Positions 50,666 to 62,400 of a stretch of DNA of 64,000 nt are shown one piece after another. The notes under the pieces were generated by a model. That model made no database searches. It saw nothing but the letters and a program-made list of their open reading frames with translations, and was not told where the DNA came from. The DNA is from Notolepis coatsorum (lineage: Eukaryota > Chordata > Actinopteri > Aulopiformes > Paralepididae): the NCBI GenBank assembly GCA_963971535.1, contig OZ020587.1, forward strand, positions 164,403,140-164,467,139, in the 5' to 3' direction. How positions within the stretch are numbered: position 1 is the first letter of the stretch; every line of letters starts with the position of its first letter. A program made the position numbers and the translations under genes.

Positions 50666-51190
50666 GTCAGTGTGCCAGGCGGTGTACTATTGGGGGGACA
50701 GGGCCCGCTCGGCTGATGGGCCTTTGTCGATGTGGGGGGCGGGGTCACTAAGTGCCCACCTGGTGGGGTCTTGATGCTGGCATCATGGACTTCTCCAGGC
50801 CCCCGTTCCAGGGGGTCCAGTCCCTTTGGTGGGTCTGGGTCTTCCTTCGCGCTCCGCTGCTACGGCCTTGCCACGGGGTTGGGTTTGCCCTTGACCCCGT
50901 GATTCTGGGGGCAGTAACGAGGTTGTTCCCTCCGTTCGTTCCCGGGTGGCATGCGGGTTGTGCGTGTGTGTAGTCGTGGGGTCAAGCCACGGTCTGCTCA
51001 CCCTGTGCGTTGAGTTGCTTGAGTGCCTCTTCGCACGGTCGGGTCCGTCGCCCTCCCGTGAAGCCCCCAATAGGGGGGGTGCCCTCCATTAGGGGGGGTC
51101 GGGGGGGCTCTGCCCTCCCTGTTCTGATGGTTGTGGGGGGCTTTCAGCGGGGTGTATTTGTCGGCCGATGGCTCTCGCTCGGCCTCCCTT

Positions 51191-51292
51191 GTGCAGAGAG
51201 TGACGCCGAGCGAGAGCCATACGATACAGAACGTTAGGTTATGACTATAACCAAGTTCTGTTAGTATGGTGACGCTCGGCGTCCGACGCCGC
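51191..51292. repeat. DIRS internal complementary region
   Basis: 51191-51232 complements the left end (from 46157) and 51233-51292 complements the right end (to 51519), meeting at AACGTT. A further hairpin (ATGGCTCTCGCTCGG at ~51168 with CCGAGCGAGAGCCAT at ~51206) abuts it. Confidence 0.8.
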
Positions 51293-51741
51293 TGCAGCCC
51301 TTGATCTCGCCTTGTGGTGAAAGCTTGGGAAGGAGGCGAGTGGGTGGCCCCACCCCTGCTTATATGGGTAAGCTGATAGGGGTGTGGTCAGACAAATATT
51401 GGGATTAAAGGTACATTGTGGTCTTTATTCAGTGCGCGTGCACGTGTGCGAGGACAGTGCAGAGAGTTACGCCGAGCGTCACCATACTAACAGAACTTGG
51501 TTATAGTCATAACCTAACGTTCACTCAACTGAAACTATATTGTGTACTTACAAAACTAAATTAAATGAAATAAAAAATATAGTACCTTAGAACTACTATA
51601 GTACTATAGAATTAGTTTGCATTGCATGTTCTATTCTATATTCTATTCTAAATAGCTTAATCTTCACTAATGATGAATTTATCTTTATATTTAGGTAATA
51701 TATCTTATATACAATTTTAATTCAATCAATCAATCTGCACG

Positions 51742-51823
51742 GTGATTGATTGAATGAAAATGTTATTAACAGATTGCAGAATGGGTACAATACAGTACAG
51801 CTCAATACACACAATTGTTAAAG
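51742..51823 (-). mobile_element. LINE-A 3' end
   Basis: GATTGATTGAATGAAAATGT then inverted LINE-A 3'UTR. Confidence 0.75.
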
Positions 51824-52313
51824 CCCAACATCCAGGTTAAACCCTACTGATCAATTATGGGTAGTTTACATCATTGGTATATAATTTCATTAATTATTTT
51901 TTTCCATTTGACACCGGAAATGCCACTCCGAAAGAGTTAAAAAGGTACGAATAACATGCACGCGCGAATCAAAAAAGCTTATCAAACGCCGACGTCACTA
52001 CAGGTGCATATTAATGAGCCGAATCTAAAAGCTTATCAGACGCTAGCACGGCCGTGACGTCACTTCAGGAAACGTATGCCTTATGCCCGTCCGGGTCATA
52101 GTACTACTCGATATATGGCGCTGGCTAACGTTAGCATTATGTCTACTGTCGTGAACCATTTGAGATCGGGGCATGTAGAGGAGTTTTGGGGAACGAGTAA
52201 AATCATGTGCAGGTCCTCTTCTCAGACCTGTGTGGCAAAGCACTGCACACGCATCATGCAAGCTACACGTCGCTGCATGTTGATCAATGGTGGCCCACTC
52301 GGTGCATCACAGT

Positions 52314-52735
52314 TAGCCTATAGCTCCGCCGTCCCTGCTACAGTCGGGACCACTACACTGACGTTAGCCTATAGCTCCGCCGTCCCTGCTACAGTCGGGA
52401 CCACTACACTGACGTTAGCCTATAGCTCCGCCGTCCCTGCTACAGTCAGGACCACTACACTGACGTTAGCCTATAGCTCCGCCGTCCCTGCTACAGTCGG
52501 GACCACTACACTGACGTTAGCCTATAGCTCCGCCGTCCTTGCTACAGTCGGGACCACTACACTGACGTTAGCCTATAGCTCCGCCGTCCTTGCTACAGTC
52601 GGGACCACTACACTGACGTTAGCCTATAGCTCCGCCGTCCCTGCTACAGTCGGGACCACTACACTGACGTTAGCCTATAGCTCCGCCATCCTTGCTACAG
52701 TCGGGACCACTACACTGACGTTAGCCGTCCCTGCG
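52314..52735. repeat. 51-bp minisatellite (~8 copies)
   Basis: Unit ACGTTAGCCTATAGCTCCGC + CGTCCCTGCTACAGTCGGGA + CCACTACACTG. Unit length is a multiple of three, giving 17-residue repeats in a 222-codon open frame (52076-52744) that I do not take as a gene. Confidence 0.95.
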
Positions 52736-52739
52736 GAGC

Positions 52740-53509
52740 TATAGTGGTTCTCTCCTCTTTGTGTGCCCCCGTTCTCGCGTGTGTCCTGCCGGGGAGCTTG
52801 TGTAGCGGCGGCCGTAGCGTTAGTTAGCTCATAGCTATCGTGTACCACTAGCGTTACGGCGGGCTCGAGCACCCTACGGCTGCCGCCGTTGTCGCGTCCA
52901 TGGGCTCCCCGGCAGGGTACCCGTGGGGACGGGGGTGTACAGAGAGGAGAGAACCATTTTGTGTCGGGCGTTCATGCCGGCCAGCGAGCCGGACGTCGGG
53001 ATATGTTGTTAGCACAATAGCTACCAACTTAAGCTAAGCTATGTTAGCTTATAACGGTGTACACAATATGTACAACGACACAATGATTTACATTATTACA
53101 AATATGGTAACGTGGTTGTGGCTTTTACAAATAGTGGTTAGCTTTAGAGATGGATGGCTATGATCACGGAGCAATAGTGTTGTTAGGTGAAACAGATACA
53201 TTTTCATTCGGCTAGTAGTAGCAAGGCTCTCAGTGCCTGCCACTAGCTGTGTGTGACTCTCAGTGCCCCCTGGTGAGCCCCCTGGTGCCCTGCACCTCTT
53301 GTGACGACATCATTTCGATTACACACGCACGTTATGAACCATTGATTAAAATATCCACGTGCGTGGTGATTGTGTTGGGCAGACAAAATGTTTGATAAAA
53401 ACGCTAAAACTGGGTCAATTTCAATACTTTTTTTTCCTTCTTCATGAAAGTCACCGTTGGCCTAGTCCACATTGTTTATTGAACAAAAATACAACATGAA
53501 GGTTGGCCT
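52740..53509. other. stk39 intron 4, no supported gene
   Basis: GC-rich at first (52790-52990), then ordinary. No recognisable element. Confidence 0.4.
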
Positions 53510-53583
53510 TTAAGGGGATGCAGACCAGAGAAAGACTTTCGTCTTGTTTACATCAGGGTCCCCCATTTTCAATTCATAATGAA
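53510..53583 (-). mobile_element. LINE-A 3'UTR fragment
   Basis: AAGGGGATGCAGACCAGAGA ... CAGGGTCCCCCATTTTCAAT. Confidence 0.75.
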
Positions 53584-53635
53584 TTTTAAGTAAGGGTGCA
53601 ACTTGCTCTGTGCAATCCATTCTTTGTGGATCTAG

Positions 53636-53800
53636 CATGACCCAGTTATATGTAAACAATGACTGAGTATTATGACCCAGTTATATGTAAACAATGACTG
53701 AGTATTATGACAGAGCTATATGTAAACAATGACTGAGTATTATGACCCAGTTATATGTAAACAATGACTGAGTATTATGACCTAGTTGTATGTAAACAAC
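53636..53800. repeat. ~36-bp tandem repeat (4-5 copies)
   Basis: Unit ATGACCCAGTTATATGTAAA + CAATGACTGAGTATT. Confidence 0.9.
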
Positions 53801-53802
53801 AG

Positions 53803-54140
53803 GGGTGTAAAATACTTGAGTAATTGTACTTTGTTACAATACTTAAGTACTGTTTTGGGGGATTTGTACTTTACTCAAGTATTATTAGGTTTGTATACTT
53901 ATACTTTTACTCAATTACATTTCAGAGAAAAAAAACATTTTACTCCCTACATTTAAAATGCAGACCTACAAAGTACAAATCTTGCAGGTTAATCGATTCA
54001 TCGGTGTGGCTCTACTTTGATACTATAATATCAATGCCACTCTATCATCATCAACCTTTTACTTTATTTTGAAATAGCAAAAGGTAAACACACAAAGAGA
54101 AGTCTACAAAAGGTCAACTTTGATACAAAGACTTTCATCT
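53803..54140. mobile_element. hAT-like terminus, fragment
   Basis: CAGGGGTGTAAAATACTTGA then GTAATTGTACTTTGTTAC, similar in style to fish hAT ends. The other end was not found. Confidence 0.35.
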
Positions 54141-54294
54141 CACCATTCTTGTTCCTTCATGTTCTGATGAAAGCACAGACGGCTCGACTGACTCAACTAC
54201 ACTACGTGTTCGCAAAGCATCGCTGCACAGAGCCTCGATTTTAATTTGAAAATAGAATTTCATCGTCCGTGTTGAATCCTCTCTGTATACAAAC

Positions 54295-54865
54295 TAGGGA
54301 TGTGCATGACTGACCAAAATCATTTTAGAATAGTCTACTGTTCTTAAGACCGAATATTCGAATATCCGCCCCCCCCCCCCCCCCCCCCCCCCAAAAAGAA
54401 AATGTTCAGTTTCAGTTAAATTCTGTTGTTCTTTTTAATAGAATGGATCATTAAAATCAAAGGGTATTGCACATAAATAGGCACTTCAGAATCTGAAGTT
54501 CAGATAATCCTTCAGAACGTTGATCAGCTCGGCTGACCGACAATAAATAAAAATGACACCATTCACCATCGTAGCCTATAATAACAGCATTGCATTGGCC
54601 GGTTTTAATAAACAAACAGAAACAGTAGCATGTGCATCTTTTAGATCAATTAGGCTATGAAAATTAGGCTGCCTCTAAATATAAAAATGTATTAAATAAG
54701 AATAGTTTGCTTCAATAATAATAATACAAAAAAAAAGTATTTTATAAAAATTAAATATATTTTAAAATGTATATTTAAAAATATTTTTTTTCGACTCTGA
54801 CATGAAAATCGAATGTGGAGACTGGCACGACTATTCGAAAATTATAATATTCTAACTCATCCCTA
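54295..54865. mobile_element. hAT-type MITE (sister of 30013-30656)
   Basis: Ends TAGGGATGTG / CTCATCCCTA, duplication atacaaac (54287-54294) / ctacaaac (54866-54873). Long shared internal text (AATGACACCATTCACCATCG). Confidence 0.85.
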
Positions 54866-55059
54866 CTACAAACGCAGCGTATTGACCGGCGGCACAGAGG
54901 CCATGTGTTCCGGTCCACTTCCTGGACTCCAAGGTCACCGAGTCGTAAAGACTTCATTAGACCCTCAGGGGCAGCGGGACGGAAACCACGGAATCGGATC
55001 GATGCCATTCCATGCGGTGCGCTGTGCCTGACCGTGTTTTCTGTCTGTCTGGCCCACAG

Positions 55060-55115
55060 GGACGTGAAAGCAGGGAACATTCTACTGGGAGAAGACGGAT
55101 CTGTGCAGATTGCAG
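55060..55115 (+). CDS. stk39: stk39 coding exon 5 (HRD catalytic loop)
   Basis: 56-bp exon, acceptor ggcccacag, donor gtgtgt. It completes Arg156 and encodes residues 157-174, DVKAGNILLGEDGSVQIA, plus the first base of the DFG aspartate codon. With exon 4 this gives the HRD motif (His155-Arg156-Asp157) and the Lys and Asn of the catalytic loop. The Val after HRD (HRDVKAGN) is the residue typical of OXSR1, while mammalian SPAK has Leu. The DFG exon was not found between 55116 and 64000. Confidence 0.95.
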
Positions 55116-55374
55116 GTGTGTTGAGCACAGAGCCCCTATGGTGCCGACAACACAGACAATGCAGACAACGCTCACTGCAATATTATATATTATATTAACA
55201 AATTGTTCTAAATAAATAATAATGATAATAAATTATTTGAAGTTTGGACACATTTTTTACAACTTACATTTTTAGAGACTAAAGTACAGAAAAAAGGTAC
55301 CGTTGGGTACCGGTATCGATTCAAATGTGTACGGTACCCAACCCTACCTCTCAGGTCACCAGTTTGTCTTCTAG

Positions 55375-55582
<208 letters not shown>

Positions 55583-55916
55583 CATTTTATTTGGAGGCGC
55601 CTTTCAAAACACCCCAAGGTCACCAGTTAAAACAAGACAAACAATGTATACGTATGAAATATAAAACAGTGGCACACAGGGTGCAGTTATAGTGAGTATG
55701 CCCAGAATGCAAGGCAGTTAAAAGACAAGGTTAAGAAAAGAATAAGATAAGCAACAAGAAGTATAAAAAACAGTGAAGTTAAAATAACAGACAAACAAAC
55801 AGCAGGGGGTATTGGGCAGTGATGGAGGTTATAGTGAATATGCGAGTTTGAACAGATGGGTTTTCAATTGTGATCTGAATGATGAGAGTGAGTCTGACTG
55901 TCGGATGTGTGGGGGC

Positions 55917-56708
55917 CAGTGATGCCACAGATTACTTGTAAAAGTAATCCGATTACTGATTACTGATTACTCCTTTAAAAAGTAATCCAAGTTACTTTAC
56001 TGATTACTTGATTATCAGAGTAACTTAGTTACTTTGAAAGTAACTAGGTTACGAAGTCGTCGTCGTTCCCCCAACAGTTTTTTTTAAAACGCTTTATTGA
56101 AAGTGCATAAATTGTTTTTAACTTGTTTCTCTGCACATAACGTAAATTGTTAAACTAGTGCTTCAGCTTCTGTACCATCAAGTATGGTAAAGCAACAGTC
56201 TATGATGCTCACAGCATTAGAGCAGCCAGCCAGTGGTTTTACAAAACCAGTGTATCCATTCACATCTAACAAATGCAGGCTGAACTATTCAATTATATCA
56301 ACTGTAACTATTAAATTGTTTTTATAAATGTCTCTCTATAAACATACAATCGGTCTCTCTTTAACATGTAAATTAACTGTAAATCTGGCAAATAAGAGCT
56401 TTTGCTCTGCCACCATCAAATATACATTAATCAATAGGGAAAGAAACAATCTCTCTCTTTTGCTGTTTGGCTGGCCTCCGAGTCCTCCTGTACCTAGTCG
56501 AAGCGTCGTAGTGTTGTGATTCCAGATGCTTTCAATGCAATTGGATGTGCTGTTTTTAGCGGTAGACAGTATTTACGTTTAGGTCGCTTTCACATATAGT
56601 TTCGGTTCTGGGGGTGAAGTTGAAACATCTGAACAATGTCACGCGGTCGAAAAGGGCGCTTGTCTATTGGACAGTGGAAATGTGTGTGTGGCTGCTGCGA
56701 TCCCGTGT

Positions 56709-56740
<32 letters not shown>

Positions 56741-57428
56741 ACTGCGGTCTGCGGAGCCCTTCAGTTCAGCGGAGCCGAGTTTTGACATGGCATTGATCCA
56801 TTGTTCTATTGAAGCACATTACCACCATCCTCTCGCTAAACAACTTGTAGACCACAGTGTTTTTATGAGTGCCCACAAGTAGCTGTTTTAATAATATAAT
56901 AAGCCGCGCGCCTCGGTAATAATAATAAGCCGCGTTTTTTCTTCCTGTAAGCGTTTTGGGGTGGAATTCTCAGACGAATGCAACGGAGCCCTGCTGTCAC
57001 ACGATTGGCGCATATGTCACATGACGTGCTGTGAAGACCCGCCCTACTCTGCCTCTGATTCGCAGACTGTGGATGGGGAATGTGATTGGGCCAAAGCAGA
57101 GTCACTCACAGACAGAGAGTCCAGTCACGCCGCGGGCCACATTCTTGTGTAACCCTTTCACTGCCACACCACGTCACTCCCAAATAAGAAAAAAGCACAG
57201 CTCAAAAATGTATTTTTGACTGTCGAAAACGAAATAAAATACTGCATTCCGCCTGCATTATGAATTTATGATGAGATAGTAACGAAATAGTAATGCACAG
57301 CCACTTGGACAAGTAACTGCAATCAGATTACTGGCTTTTAAAGATTAACGCGTTAGATTACTATTTTCGGGGAAAAGTAATCAGATTACAATAACGCGTT
57401 ACTTAGTAACGCGTTACCGGCATCACTG
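55917..57428. mobile_element. large non-autonomous hAT in L2
   Basis: Ends CAGTGATGCC / GGCATCACTG with perfect duplication gtgggggc (55909-55916, 57429-57436). Subterminal AACGCGTTACTTAGTAACGC motifs. Nested inside (56583-~56900) is a partial relative of the Harbinger-like MITE at 12318, with (CG)n(TG)n at 56710-56740. Confidence 0.92.
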
Positions 57429-57436
57429 GTGGGGGC

Positions 57437-57894
57437 AGGGAGTTCCGAGGTCTGGGAGCCGAGCAGCTGAACACTCGGGCACCCATGGTGCCGAGGCGTG
57501 AGCTGGGGATGGATAAGAGTCCAGTAGAGGATGAGCGGAGGGTGCGGGAGGGGGTGTAATCTTGGAGGTCAGTGATGTAGGTGGGGGCTAGATTGTGGAG
57601 GGCTTTGAAGGTGAGTAAGAGGTTTTTTAAATCAATCCGGTAGTACACAGGGAGCCAGTGTAGTTGAATGAGGACGGGGGTGATGTGGTGGGATGAGTTT
57701 GTGCGGGTGATAATCCTAGCAGCAGAGTTTTGGATGATTTGGAGTCTGTTGATGAGTTTGGTGGGAAGGCCGGTGAGGAGAGCGTTACAGTAATCGATCC
57801 GGGATGTGACAAATGAGTGGACCAGGGTTTCTGTATTTGATTGGGACAGGGATGGGCGGAGTCTGGAGATATTACGGAGGTGAAAGAATGACAC
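57437..57894 (-). pseudogene. L2-like reverse transcriptase C-terminal fragment
   Basis: Minus strand reads [20 protein letters not shown], then [57 protein letters not shown] and APRPRNSLP. This is the highly recognisable C-terminal region of L2-type LINE RTs. It is cut at the hAT insertion, and the continuation resumes at 55908. Truncated 5'. Confidence 0.9.
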
Positions 57895-57959
57895 GAGGCT
57901 TTTGACTTGGGGGGAGAAGGGTACAGGGAAGCCGTCGATGGTGATGTTTGGAACTGGGG

Positions 57960-58085
57960 TGTTTTAATGAGTTTTAATGTCCTCTCATGTCACCTGTTCG
58001 TCTTCTAGATTCGTTTAATGTCCTCTCAGGTCACCTGTTTGTCTTCTAGATGAGTTTAATGTCCTCTCATGTCACCTGTTTGTGC
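57960..58085. repeat. ~42-bp tandem repeat (3 copies)
   Basis: Unit TTTAATGTCCTCTCATGTCA + CCTGTTTGTCTTCTAGATGA. A piece of the same unit precedes the (AAT)n at 55345-55372, so the L2/(AAT)n block may have inserted within such an array. Confidence 0.75.
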
Positions 58086-58368
58086 GTCTGCTTGATTTAT
58101 CGGCTGTGTGTTTTGTATATATGGCTGATATTTTGTGCCGCTTCATGTCCATCATGCTTATGTATACACACACACACATATAGCTCAATGCTCATATCTG
58201 TCGTGTTTCATGTGCAGATTCTATTCAAATTTCACGTTATTTTATTGTCACAGCTTTTTTAAACAAAGTACATTCGGAAAAACGTGAGATGCTTGTTTTT
58301 CCCGGCCTCCTCAATCGTATTAGATTTGTAAACGACAATACACAACGATTTATACAATACAAGTAGTG

Positions 58369-58556
58369 CTGTCAGGTGATTAAACAAATGTATCTAATTA
58401 ATTACAATTAATTAATCTAATTAATTGCATTTTAATCGCATAACCATTTTAGGCCTGATATTTTATATTTATAATCATATTTCAAATTGCATGTGTCCGG
58501 ATGGCAGAATTCAGTACTGTATCTACAAAACCTTCTGTTTAATCATCTTCCCTTTA
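58369..58556. mobile_element. hAT-like 5' end, interrupted by the Ty3 element
   Basis: TAGTGCTGTCAGGTGATTAA then repeated TAATTAAT; resembles 45042. The remaining part would lie beyond the Ty3/gypsy insertion, outside the window. Confidence 0.4.
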
Positions 58557-59408
58557 TGGTTTGAAACCGACCCCAACAGCACGGCACAGACAGGTAGTTC
58601 AGAGTTAGCCAAAGACTAGGGCGTATTTATTTCTGAAACAGGAATGAGCGAAATAACAATAAGAACAACAAAGGGGAGAATGTTCTTGGCAGAGTTGTCT
58701 GCGGCTCTGCAGATCGTCCCGGTATTGAGAATGGAGAAGCGGCGTAGCGCCACTGCCTCTGCGGCTCTGCAGCTACTCCAGGATCCAACTCGGGGAGGAA
58801 CGGAGAGAGAGAGAGAGAGTGGTCAATAAACAAGCCAACGGAATACAGAGGCAGTCCAGTCCTCCTTAGCTGAGTCCAGTATAAACACACGTGACTTAAT
58901 CTTCAGTGTTACCAACACACAAGTTTAGCTGAGCCCAGTACAATCCCACGTGACTTAATCTTCAGTGTTACCAACACACAAGTTTAGCTGAGTCCAGTAC
59001 AAAACAAAAACGGCAAATCTTCAGTGTTATCCAAACACACAGAAAACAGAGAATCCAAAAGGTTAGTTCCAAAAACTCACCAAAGCGCAAATGCGCAAAG
59101 CGGGCAACGAGGCACAGCTCCAACGGATGATATGAGATACACAACAGCGGCAACTTCCATAGACGTCCTGAAGAAAAACAGACGAGGCACAACAATGGGG
59201 GGAACAGGCAGTAGCAGTGGTAATCCAAAACGACCCGACAACGATTGACAGAAAGACCAGAGTATATGAAGGGCTCTGGGCGCTGATTACAAACAACCGA
59301 CAGGTGCGTGACGGCAATTGGTACTTGACCTAGAAGCGTGTGGTGGCACTGAGCCAATCCTCCTCACAGTACCTTGAAGCGTGTGGCGGGAATGGGCCAA
59401 TCCTCACA
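58557..59408 (-). repeat. Ty3/gypsy 3' LTR
   Basis: 852 bp, TG...CA on the minus strand. Its 3' part matches 63871-64000 without a difference that I could find over 130 bp, so the insertion is young. The polypurine tract (plus-strand CCCCCCCCTCCAC, 59411-59423) abuts the boundary. The U3 end has a ~40-bp near-duplicate (59329-59368 against 59373-59408). Confidence 0.85.
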
Positions 59409-62400
59409 GTACCCCCCCCTCCACGGGAGCCACCCGGCGACCAGCCCGGCCTGTCAGGATGGGAACGATGGAAGTCGGTGCTCAGGCCGGGGTCCATGAT
59501 GAGCTGGCGGGAGACCCAGCTCCGTTCCTCCGGGCCGTATCCCTCCCAGTCCACCAGGTACTGGAACCCCCGTCCCCGCCGTCGGACGTCCATAAGCCGA
59601 CGGACCTGCCACTGGGGGTGTCCGTCCACCATCTCGGAAGGAGGCGGGTCCGGAGCAGGAGGCATCAGGGGACTGAGGGAGACAGGCTTAACCCGGGACA
59701 CATGGAAAACGGGGTGAATGCGCATGGACGCAGGAAGCTTAAGACTCACCGCCGCGGGACTGAGCACCTTCAGAACCTCAAAAGGACCGACGAACCAGGG
59801 GTTAAGCTTCTTGGCCGAGGATCGAAGCGGAAGGTCCTTGGCGGACAGCCAAACCCTCTGCCCAGGGTGGTACGTCGGTGCAGGGATCCGGCGCCGGTCA
59901 GCCCCACGACTGGCGCGCTCCGATGACCGGAGCAGTGCAGTCCTGGTGATCTCCCAGACCTGTCGGCACCGGTCGAGATGGTCCTGCATGGAGGGAACTG
60001 CCACCTCCGACTCCTGTGCAGGGAAAAGAGGGGGTTGGTAGCCCAGGGATACCTCAAAAGGCGAGAGGCCGGTGGCGGAACTGACCAGGGAGTTGATGGC
60101 ATACTCGACCCAGGGGAGGAACCGGCTCCAGGAAGCGGGTCTCTCGGCAGCCACACAACGGAGAGCAGACTCCACGCTCTGGTTCATCCTCTCTGTTTGT
60201 CCGTTAGTCTGGGGATGATAACCAGAGGAAAGACTGACTGTTGCCCCCAATCCCTTGCAAAAGGCCCGCCATACCTGGGAAGTGAACTGGGGGCCCCGGT
60301 CCGAGATGACGTCCTGGGGAAAACCATGGAGGCGGAACACGTGGCTTGTCAGGAGGTCCGCTGTCTCGGCAGCCGAGGGAAGCTTGGGAAGGGCCACGAG
60401 GTGAACCCCCTTGCTGAACCGATCCACCACGGTCAGTAGGCACGTGTTCCCCTGGGACGAAGGAAGACCCGTGACGAAGTCCAACGCCACCTGGGACCAA
60501 GGGCGGCTCGGAATGGGAAGCGGCTGCAATAGCCCGGAGGGTGCCTGGTGGGAGGCCTTGCTGCGGGCGCAGACCGTGCAGGCCAGAACAAGCTCCTTGA
60601 CGTCGTTCCTCATGGTGGGCCACCAGAATCGACGAGCCAGGAAGGAGAAAGTGCGATGAACGCCCGGGTGGCAGGCGAACCGGCTGGTATGGCCCCACTG
60701 GAGGACCCTGGACCGGACTGAGTCGGGGACGAAGAGGCGACGAACGGGTACATTGCCGGGAGCGGGATGGAAGCGTAGGGCATGCCTTACCAACCCCTCG
60801 ATGCCCAAGGAGACCACTCCCACCACCCTGGCCTCTGGGAGGATGGGAGTCGGATCCTCAGTGGTTGGAGCCCCCTTGGAGTGTAACCGGGACAGGGAGT
60901 CGGCCTTCGTGTTGCGGGACCCAGGGCGAAAGGTCAGCGAGAAGTCGAACCGACTGAGGAAGCTGGCCCACCTTGCCTGCCGGCCGTTGAGGCGCTTGGA
61001 AGCACGGATGTACGTAAAGTTCTTGTGGTCCGTCCAAATGGTGAATGGTTCCTCGGCCCCCTCTAGCCAATGACGCCACTCCTCCAAGGCAGCCACTACC
61101 GCCAGCAGCTCCCGATTGCCGATGTCATAGTTCCTCTCGGCAGGGAGGAAACGACGTGAGTAGAAGGCGCACGGATGTACCTTCTGGTCCGTTGCCGACC
61201 GCTGGGACAAGATAGCCCCTAGTCCAGTATCCGAGGCGTCCACCTCCACAATGAACTGTCTCTTGGGGTCTGGGTGGAGCAAGACCGGGGCGGTGGTGAA
61301 CCTCTTCTTGAGGGAACGGAACGCAGCGCAAGCCGCTGGGGACCAGTCGAACGGCAGGGAGGGAGAGGTTAGCCTGGTAAGTGGTTCCGCCACCTGGCTG
61401 TAGTTCCGGATGAATCTTCGGTAGAAGTTTGCGAACCCGAGGAAGCTCTGTAGCTCTTTCCGAGCGGTGGGTTCCGGCCACTCCTCCACGGCCCGGATCT
61501 TGCGAGGGTCAGCTCGGGTCAAGCCGCTCTCCACGATGAAGCCCAGGTAATCGACGGAGTCGGAGTGAAATCGGCACTTCTCTGCCTTGACGAAGAGCCG
61601 ATTGTGGAGGAGGCGCTCCAGCATACGGCGGACATGCTGGACGTGTTCCTCGAGGGTCTTGGAGAAGATGAGGATGGCGTCCAGGTATACCACCACAAAC
61701 TCCTCCAGCATGTCACGGAGGACGTCATTCATGAGCGCCTGGAATACCGCCGGAGCGTTGGTGAGGCCAAACGGCATCACCAGGTACTCGTAGTGGCCCC
61801 TGGGAGTCTTGAAGGCGGTCTTCCATTCATCGCCTTCTCGGATACAGACCAGATGGTAGGCACTCCGGAGGTCCAGCTTGGTGAAGACGGTAGCCTGGGT
61901 GAGGGGCTCGAAGGTGGAGTTTATGAGAGGAAGAGGGTACTTGTTCTTAATGGTGATCTCGTTGAGTTGGCGATAGTCGATGCAGGGTCGAAGGTCTCCA
62001 TCCTTCTTCCCAACAAAAAAGAAACCGGCCGCCACCGGGGAGGAGGAAGGCCGAATGAGGCCTGCTGCCAAGGACTCAGAGATGTACTTATCCATTGCTG
62101 CCTTCTCAGGGACGGTCAGACTGTAGAGGCGGCTGCCGGGAAGGGGAGCCCCAGAGCGGAGGTCGATGGCACAGTCGTAAGGCCGGTGAGGCGGAAGGGC
62201 CTGAGCCCGGGACTTACTGAAAACCTCCTCGAGGTCGTGGTATTCGGGGGGAATAGTCGAGAGGTCCGGGGGCGGCTCACAAAAGGAACTCCGGGGCGAG
62301 GGACTGGACGCCGCCTGAAGACACTGGGCATGACAGGAGGAGCTCCACCCCCTGATGGTACCGGAGGACCAGGTGATGTGGGGCTCATGCAGCGCGAGCC

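Larger units (their letters stand above)
46157..51519 (+). mobile_element. DIRS-like retroelement, apparently non-coding
   Basis: Inverted terminal repeats of ~200 bp (46157-~46355 against ~51310-51519) enclose 5 kb. Just inside the right repeat, 51191-51292 is the reverse complement of the element's right end joined directly to its left end, so it copies the junction of a circularised element. Such an internal complementary region is the hallmark of DIRS retrotransposons (tyrosine-recombinase class). GTT occurs at both outer boundaries and at the internal junction, and there is no target duplication, which also fits. I see no reverse transcriptase, RNase H, methyltransferase or recombinase frame on either strand; the longest frames (208 codons minus at 49089-49715, 150 codons minus at 49980-50432) look like noise. 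It is therefore probably non-autonomous or heavily decayed. Confidence 0.75.
55583..57960 (-). mobile_element. L2-like LINE split by a hAT element
   Basis: The RT end lies at 57437-57960 and the 3'UTR/tail at 55583-55916, with a 1.5-kb hAT between them. Confidence 0.8.

Noticed and set aside
52076-52744. 222-codon open frame ending in 17-residue repeats
   Set aside because: The repeat part is a 51-bp minisatellite, the unique start resembles no protein, and it lies inside stk39 intron 4.
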